21,571 nucleotides of DNA from a virus: IMG/VR virus record IMGVR_UViG_3300047357_000778, positions 1 through 21,571 of that record; one strand, 5' to 3'. Positions 17,696 through 21,571 of the stretch are shown piece by piece. A program made the translations under genes and the position numbers. The notes below the pieces were generated by a model. That model searched no databases and was not told the origin of the DNA. It worked only from the letters and a program-made list of their open reading frames with translations. Numbering within the stretch: position 1 is the stretch's first letter; every line of letters starts with the position of its first letter.

Positions 17696-18097
17696 TCTAT
17701 TGAATACAAACATGGCACCCACAGACACAAAGTCTAACTTCTAAAAACACATACAAACAACACATACGGTTGACGGGCCAATTATGATTCCGTTGCGAAA
17801 CCCACCCTGACGTGAGGTGGTAAGCATGAGCATTGGTTGTTATGCGATTCTTAGCACTACCCGAAAGGATGCTGAAATGTCCACCCACTGGTGAGATACA
17901 TTTGCTAAGTCTTAATAGTTGTGAAAAGTATTGCTATACTCTATATTCTCATGTGTGAAGCGAGATGAGATTAAAAATCGACGCAGGTTTGGTAAGGTCA
18001 GAGCCCAATAGAGTGCAAACAAAATACCTGTCTTCGTTTATGGCTGACGTGTACTCGCATGAAGTCTTTTTTATGGAGCCTTATTGCTTGGCTTCAT
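17696..18097 (+). ncRNA. Predicted large structured non-coding RNA, unknown family
   Basis: No credible protein gene lies in 17633-18221. Instead a near-continuous chain of hairpins can be drawn. H1: GGTTGACGG 17768-17776 with CCGTT 17790-17794 and AACC 17799-17802. H2: CCACC 17802-17806 with GGTGG 17816-17820. H3: GCAT 17824-17827 with ATGC 17842-17845. H4: TTAGCA 17851-17856 with TGCTGA 17870-17875. H5: AAATGT/ACATTT (17875-17880, 17898-17903) around CACC/GGTG. H6: AGTAT/ATACT (17927-17940). H7: TCTCAT/ATGAGA (17947-17970). Then CAGGT/ACCTG and GTCAG/CTGAC cross each other (17984-18048), and H8: ATGGAGCC/GGCTTCAT (18073-18097). Loop GCCAAT (17777-17782) can kiss loop ATTGGT (17832-17837). 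Several stems need G-U pairs on plus and would be A-C on minus, which sets the strand. It is not a tRNA, tmRNA, RNase P, SRP or 6S RNA that I recognise. The ends are uncertain. Confidence 0.6.
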
Positions 18098-18134
18098 ATG
18101 ACCTCGGTATCTGCATGAAATCGATTAACTTAAT

Positions 18135-18223
18135 AAAAAAGTTTCAATCAAGTGAATGAAGTGAGTGAAACGAACGAATGAATGTAGATTGAAAAGACAC
18201 GAAGTGTCTCATACTTGAAACTT
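18135..18223 (-). terminator. Terminator region of the gp26/gp51 transcript
   Basis: On the minus strand, a first hairpin just after the gp51-like stop has AGACAC/GTGTCT arms (18209-18204 and 18200-18195) with a TTC loop and a T-run to 18192. Further on, AAGTTTCAA (18223-18215) can pair perfectly with TTGAAACTT (18147-18139), followed by four T (18138-18135). Either or both would end transcription before the predicted RNA on the opposite strand. Confidence 0.55.
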
Positions 18224-18455
18224 AAAATTCTTCTACAGATTTGCCTGACTTGATCTGATTATATTTGTTAATTACTTTTATAGTAACTTCACGTTCTTTA
18301 ATAGACATCATCTGAGTTTCTTGCCAAGATATACTACCTCCGCTATACACGGCTATTTCTATAAGGCTTTTTTCTAGGGTATCGGCTTCTTTGCGGAGTC
18401 GGTTAAGTAACTCCAATACTGCCTCGGGTTCTGCTTTTGCTAAGAAGCCATGGAA
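18222..18455 (-). CDS. 51: gp51-like hub-assembly chaperone region, read by -1 frameshift from gp26
   Basis: A 77-codon reading frame in the -1 frame relative to gp26, beginning FHGFLAKAEPEAVLELLNRL and continuing as a charged helical domain (LRKEADTLEKSLIEIAVYSG, SWQETQMMSIKERE, SVEEF). It has no ATG anywhere; the only possible independent start is TTG at 18416 with a modest GAGG 5 nt upstream. Position after gp26 and the small helical character fit the gp51 baseplate hub assembly catalyst of T4-like phages, but sequence identity was not tested. The first codon given is the one reached after the AAATTTT slip. The fused product would be 357 residues (280 from gp26 plus 77). As in lambda G/GT, the extension may recruit tail subunits to the tape measure. 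Confidence 0.65.
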   Translation of the reverse strand, partial: FHGFLAKAEPEAVLELLNRLRKEADTLEKSLIEIAVYSGGSISWQETQMMSIKEREVTIKVINKYNQIKSGKSVEEF

Positions 18456-18461
18456 AAATTT
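18384..18461 (-). promoter_or_regulatory. Predicted -1 programmed ribosomal frameshift signal
   Basis: In the gp26 frame the mRNA reads GTA AAT TTT TCC. This contains the slippery heptamer A AAT TTT (18461-18455), of the X XXY YYZ form, four codons before the gp26 stop. After a 5-nt spacer, GGCTTCTT (18449-18442) pairs perfectly with AAGAAGCC (18391-18384), an 8-bp stem. Its 50-nt loop holds an inner hairpin GGAGT/ACTCC (18414-18410, 18399-18395). Slippage by -1 leads into the open 77-codon extension. Confidence 0.7.
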
Positions 18462-19294
18462 ACAGGGTCAAAACCAATCGTTGCTGGATAAACATTTTCA
18501 CATTCCTCACAGGATTGTTGAAATTCTTTGTTTACACCTAGATTGTTTACTTCTGAAATTTGTTTTTCAATCTCATTACCAATACTTGCTTCACAGTTCT
18601 CTAAGAACTCTCTGATACTGTTTACATCAGTGACAATAAATTTTTCACCATCTGCTTCGCCACTAATACTGTTTACACTATCAACAATAAGTTGGAAGTT
18701 CAAGCCAGCAATGCTTTTGAAGTTTTCATTGAATGCTTTGAGTTGTTCCATTTCGTCTTTTACTTCTTGCAATGCTTGTAAACTTCTCTGTGTTTTAAAG
18801 TTGGCAAGTCCTGCCTGTATTGTGTTTTCATATAAGAATGGTTGTATAGTTATTTCCAATCCAGAATCTGTTGTGAATTTGTAATCTTCTTGTACAGTTA
18901 CCATTGCGTCTAAGCAACCTTCCACACTTGCCGCACCTACATTTTCTGCTTCACACTTTGGACATGTAGAAGCAACTTTTATTTCGTCGCCGTATGTTGC
19001 ACCTTGTATTGCTATTAATAATGTATCAACATCGTTGCTGATCATTTTTCTTGGTTGTTTGATGCTAGGCACACAACTTTTGATAACCTGTGCTACTGCT
19101 TCTCCATTTAGCAATGCGTCTGGATTTTTCATGATCATTTCGTCTTTTGCTGTCATTGGAAAAATAGGCAATTCATCTGTATCAGGCCAGTCTATGATAT
19201 TGTCGTCATAGTATTTCCCGCCTGTTGGTATTTTTGTGTACATCTTAGGTGCACGGTAAAATCCTGATAGAGGGTTGTTATTACTTTTTGCCAT
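18440..19294 (-). CDS. 26: Baseplate hub assembly protein gp26-like (T4_baseplate family)
   Basis: A 284-residue protein starting MAKSNNNPLSGFYR, with the family N-terminus MYTKIPTGGKYYDD and ELPIFPMTAKDEMIMKNPDA, LLNGEAVAQVIKSCVPSI and DVDTLLIAIQGATYG. In T4, gp26 (208 residues) helps assemble the baseplate hub. Here two CxxC pairs (C111/C114 in STCPKCEAE and C262/C265 in SCEECEN) could form one zinc site enclosing the C-terminal helical domain. ATG at 19294 is chosen for its AGGAG ribosome site 8 nt upstream; a longer frame to 19345 adds only hydrophobic residues read through the leader. The last codons lie on a predicted -1 frameshift site. It is divergent from the tape-measure-like gene. 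The chaperone role by analogy with lambda gpG is inference. Confidence 0.85.
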   Translation of the reverse strand: MAKSNNNPLSGFYRAPKMYTKIPTGGKYYDDNIIDWPDTDELPIFPMTAKDEMIMKNPDALLNGEAVAQVIKSCVPSIKQPRKMISNDVDTLLIAIQGATYGDEIKVASTCPKCEAENVGAASVEGCLDAMVTVQEDYKFTTDSGLEITIQPFLYENTIQAGLANFKTQRSLQALQEVKDEMEQLKAFNENFKSIAGLNFQLIVDSVNSISGEADGEKFIVTDVNSIREFLENCEASIGNEIEKQISEVNNLGVNKEFQQSCEECENVYPATIGFDPVNFSMAS

Positions 19295-19318
19295 ATTAAA
19301 ACTCCTGTTAATAAAAAG

Positions 19319-19326
19319 GATAAATA
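19319..19326 (+). promoter_or_regulatory. Late-promoter-like box GATAAATA toward the tape measure gene
   Basis: The plus strand reads GATAAATA, 67 nt before the ATG at 19394. It faces the minus-strand copy at 19358-19365, so the two transcripts would start about 20 nt inside each other. Confidence 0.55.
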
Positions 19327-19357
19327 GTATAAAGATGATACGCACTTATCCAAAAAC

Positions 19358-19365
19358 TATTTATC
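19358..19365 (-). promoter_or_regulatory. Late-promoter-like box GATAAATA toward gp26
   Basis: The minus strand reads GATAAATA, 63 nt before the gp26 ATG at 19294. It is identical to the boxes before gp25 and the gp48-like gene. Confidence 0.55.
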
Positions 19366-19393
19366 ATCGTTAAAATGGTACTTAATATATATT

Positions 19394-21571
19394 ATGGCTG
19401 AAATGATTACAATCACTATTAATGGGGAACAAATTAAGGTTCCTGCATGGTCTACTGATTCTACTCAGCAATCATTGATAGATGAAATCAATAAACTTAA
19501 TAATCTTTCTAAAGCTCAAAAAGAAGCAATGCGTAAACTTGCTGAAGAAACAGCAAAAGGCAACAATACTGAGAAAAAACAGAATGATGAATTGATTAAA
19601 GCAATCAATGAAATAAAAGATGAGTCCAAAGGTGGTGCAGGCGCATTCCTAAAGGATCTTGATATTGTTGGTAGTGGATTTAAAGTTTTAGGCGGCACAC
19701 TAGCCATTGGACTTGCGGCATTAAGTACTTTTGTTTATGCTGTAAAAGGATTAGGCGATGATTTAAGAGATTCAAGAGGAGGAACCAGTTTAGACTTAGA
19801 GGGCGGTGGAGACATGGCTTCGGGTGCTCAGTTTAGAACCTCCATGCAGATGCTGGGCTATACAGCAGATGAACTGAATGCTAGATTCCAGGATACATCA
19901 GCCATTGTAGCAGTAGCAGGCAGAAAGTCATTTTTTGAACTAACAAAAGAAATACAAAATTTAACAGGTGCAGGTGGTAATTTAGGTTTAAGCCTTGTAC
20001 AAATTGGTGAAGCATTAGATAACGATTTAAAACTTAGACAGCAAATTGGTATCTTGAATATGCTTGACGGCAATGCTCAAGCAAAACGTTCTGCAAAATT
20101 ATATGAGATGCAGTTAAAGGCAACTGCAATACTTGGTAAAAGTATTGATGAAATATCAGGCTCTGCAGATGACACTTTAACAACAAATGCTTCTGTGCAA
20201 CTATTATTACAGTCAATGGGCGAAGGCTCTCAAGGATTTGTAGATCAAATTAATAGAACAGCAAGTGAACTATCAGCATCAGGATTAAGCCAAGGTGTAA
20301 ACAATGCTATACAAAATGCAATGTTGGAAAGTGTTGCATTTAGAACAGACGCCGGCGGTGATTTGTTTGAAGCATTAAGTGTACTAGATGCACAAGCAGG
20401 CTCAAATCTAACAGAAAGAATACAACAAATTAATGCACTAAGTAAGTCAGATCCAATTGCGGCACAAAAACTTATGTCAGAATTTGGACCTGCATTGGTT
20501 AATTCTGCTAAGAGTCTAACGGATGAACAACTTGCAGAGATTAGGCCTCTGATTGAGAACTTTGGGGAATTAGGCACACAACTTAATCTATCCATAGGTC
20601 AATTAAGACAGTCAGGTAAAGCCGCTGAAGATATCAGTGAGTTGGCACAATCAGCCGCAACATACGACAATGCTCTCAAGAAATTTAATTCCAGTATAAA
20701 CGGAGCAACAACCTCATTATTTGGTGCCTTTGGCACACCTCTAAGTCAGGTTATGAATGCATTTACAGAAAGTTCGAGGACACTGGATGGCGTTGCAATA
20801 ACTAATAAAGAATACATGAAGCTCACAGATAAGCAAAAGTTACAGGTAAAAGGACAAGCAGGCATTTTTGAAACACTTAACGAAGTGTTAGAGGATATAA
20901 TGGAAGCATTCACTGGCTTATTTGGTAAAACAGATGAAGCAACTGGTAAAGTAGCCAGTTTTGCAGACATGATTAGAACTAAATTGAATCCTATTATTAA
21001 GAATGTGGGAGAAAAATTTGCCAACTGGATTGACGGTCTAACAGCACAAGACGTAGAAGGATTTATAGATAATTTTATCAACGGACTTAGATTAGTAACA
21101 GGAGTAATTTCAACACTAGCAAGTGTTATAGGCGGTATCCTCAGTTTTATTATTGATACAGACACAGATGAGAACGGAGTAGAGCAATTTGATTTAAGTG
21201 GTACAATAATTAATGCAATGCTGATTGCCTTTGGTGCTAGTGTAGTTAAAAAAGCCATCGGTTCACTGTTCACAGTTGGTGCTGATAAACTTATTAGCAA
21301 AATACCAGGAGTTGGCAGTACAGGTAAAGATCTAGAAAAGACTGGTAAAAGTGCAGGTAAGGGTGCAAAAGGCATGTTGGCATTTGGTGTAGCCGCCGCA
21401 GGTGTTGGTGTTGCATTATTTGGTATATCAGATGCAATGGAAACATTTAAAGAAATGACCACAGGAGAAATTGTCAAAGGTGTTCTTGGTATTACAGCCG
21501 CATTATTACCATTTGGAGTTGCAATAGCACTTCTAGGAGCGGCAGGCACAGGCCCACAAGCAATAGGTCTG
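19394..21571 (+). CDS. Tape-measure-like tail protein, partial (C-terminus beyond the right edge)
   Basis: The frame is open from ATG at 19394 to the last base (726 codons visible). The protein starts MAEMITITINGEQIKVPAWS, followed by a charged helical part (about 25-80) and a hydrophobic segment at about 93-117. A long polar, Gln/Ser/Ala-rich helical region follows to about 560. Further hydrophobic segments lie near 566-588, 660-676 and 697-718. Long helical stretches broken by Gly/Ala-rich hydrophobic segments are typical of tail tape measure proteins, which set tail length and may help DNA cross the inner membrane. The adjacent gp26/gp51 frameshift pair supports this, since tail chaperones usually sit beside the tape measure. 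It is not recognisably T4 gp29 by sequence. A different internal virion protein is the alternative. No strong ribosome site is visible. Confidence 0.7.
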   Translation, partial: MAEMITITINGEQIKVPAWSTDSTQQSLIDEINKLNNLSKAQKEAMRKLAEETAKGNNTEKKQNDELIKAINEIKDESKGGAGAFLKDLDIVGSGFKVLGGTLAIGLAALSTFVYAVKGLGDDLRDSRGGTSLDLEGGGDMASGAQFRTSMQMLGYTADELNARFQDTSAIVAVAGRKSFFELTKEIQNLTGAGGNLGLSLVQIGEALDNDLKLRQQIGILNMLDGNAQAKRSAKLYEMQLKATAILGKSIDEISGSADDTLTTNASVQLLLQSMGEGSQGFVDQINRTASELSASGLSQGVNNAIQNAMLESVAFRTDAGGDLFEALSVLDAQAGSNLTERIQQINALSKSDPIAAQKLMSEFGPALVNSAKSLTDEQLAEIRPLIENFGELGTQLNLSIGQLRQSGKAAEDISELAQSAATYDNALKKFNSSINGATTSLFGAFGTPLSQVMNAFTESSRTLDGVAITNKEYMKLTDKQKLQVKGQAGIFETLNEVLEDIMEAFTGLFGKTDEATGKVASFADMIRTKLNPIIKNVGEKFANWIDGLTAQDVEGFIDNFINGLRLVTGVISTLASVIGGILSFIIDTDTDENGVEQFDLSGTIINAMLIAFGASVVKKAIGSLFTVGADKLISKIPGVGSTGKDLEKTGKSAGKGAKGMLAFGVAAAGVGVALFGISDAMETFKEMTTGEIVKGVLGITAALLPFGVAIALLGAAGTGPQAIGL

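Noticed and set aside
17697-17888. 63-codon minus-strand reading frame in the same gap
   Set aside because: Rich in Cys and His without pattern, no ribosome site, and antisense to the hairpins whose G-U pairs support the plus strand.
17760-18100. tRNA, tmRNA, RNase P RNA, SRP RNA, self-cleaving ribozyme or cobalamin riboswitch
   Set aside because: I looked for T-loop, tmRNA ends, RNase P core, hammerhead core (two CTGACGT segments lack the required A) and B12-box patterns; none fits.
17965-18159. 64-codon plus-strand reading frame inside the predicted RNA
   Set aside because: No ribosome site, composition not convincing, and it lies over paired segments including the 8-bp hairpin at 18073-18097.
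18150-18185. Short GAATGAA/GTGA-like tandem repeats as a CRISPR or attachment site
   Set aside because: Units are too short and irregular, with no spacers and no integrase nearby.
20746-21549. 267-codon minus-strand frame opposite the tape-measure-like gene
   Set aside because: Shadow of an Ala/Gly-rich coding region; Pro/Ser/Ile-rich, no ribosome site, and the plus frame is open over its full 726 codons.

Overview
This window is a piece of an AT-rich, T4-like tailed phage (myovirus) genome. The baseplate proteins, the gp46/gp47 recombination nuclease and the gp55 late sigma factor look like those of marine T4-like phages (cyanophages and Pelagibacter myophages). A Pelagibacter/SAR11 host is an inference from low GC and overall style; nothing in the sequence proves it.

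Layout. Positions 1-5685 (minus strand) hold gp25, a very long gp6 and a structural protein cut by the left edge. Positions 5735-6319 (plus) hold a small gene with a host-type promoter and a terminator, then a small coiled-coil gene. Positions 6323-12963 (minus) are a tightly coupled baseplate operon: gp48-like tail-tube cap, gp53, a gp27-like hub candidate and gp5. Positions 13038-17182 (plus) hold gp55, gp47, gp46 and a GIY-YIG protein. Positions 17162-17632 (minus) encode a 2OG-Fe(II) oxygenase. Positions 17633-18221 lack a credible protein gene and contain a predicted large structured RNA. Positions 18222-19294 (minus) hold the gp26-like/gp51-like pair, joined by what looks like a -1 programmed ribosomal frameshift. 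Positions 19394 to the right edge (plus) hold a tape-measure-like protein.

How the parts fit. The late sigma factor gene has a host sigma70-like promoter (TTGACT-16-TATAAT). The structural operons start near the 8-mer GATAAATA, close to the T4 late -10 box TATAAATA that gp55 recognises. This fits early/middle expression of gp55-47-46 followed by late expression of baseplate and tail genes. gp46/gp47 form the Rad50/Mre11-type nuclease of phage recombination-dependent replication. The gp48, gp53, hub, gp5, gp25 and gp6 products build the baseplate. The gp26/gp51 pair next to the tape measure recalls the lambda G/GT tail chaperones.

Most notable: (i) the AAATTTT slippery heptamer with a 5-nt spacer and a perfect 8-bp stem at the gp26 stop, opening a 77-codon -1 extension; (ii) a run of about eight hairpins at 17.7-18.1 kb, with a possible kissing-loop contact and G-U pairs that orient the RNA to the plus strand; (iii) the repeated GATAAATA late-promoter motif, including two facing copies between gp26 and the tape measure. 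No computation or database search was run; family names come from reading motifs and gene order.
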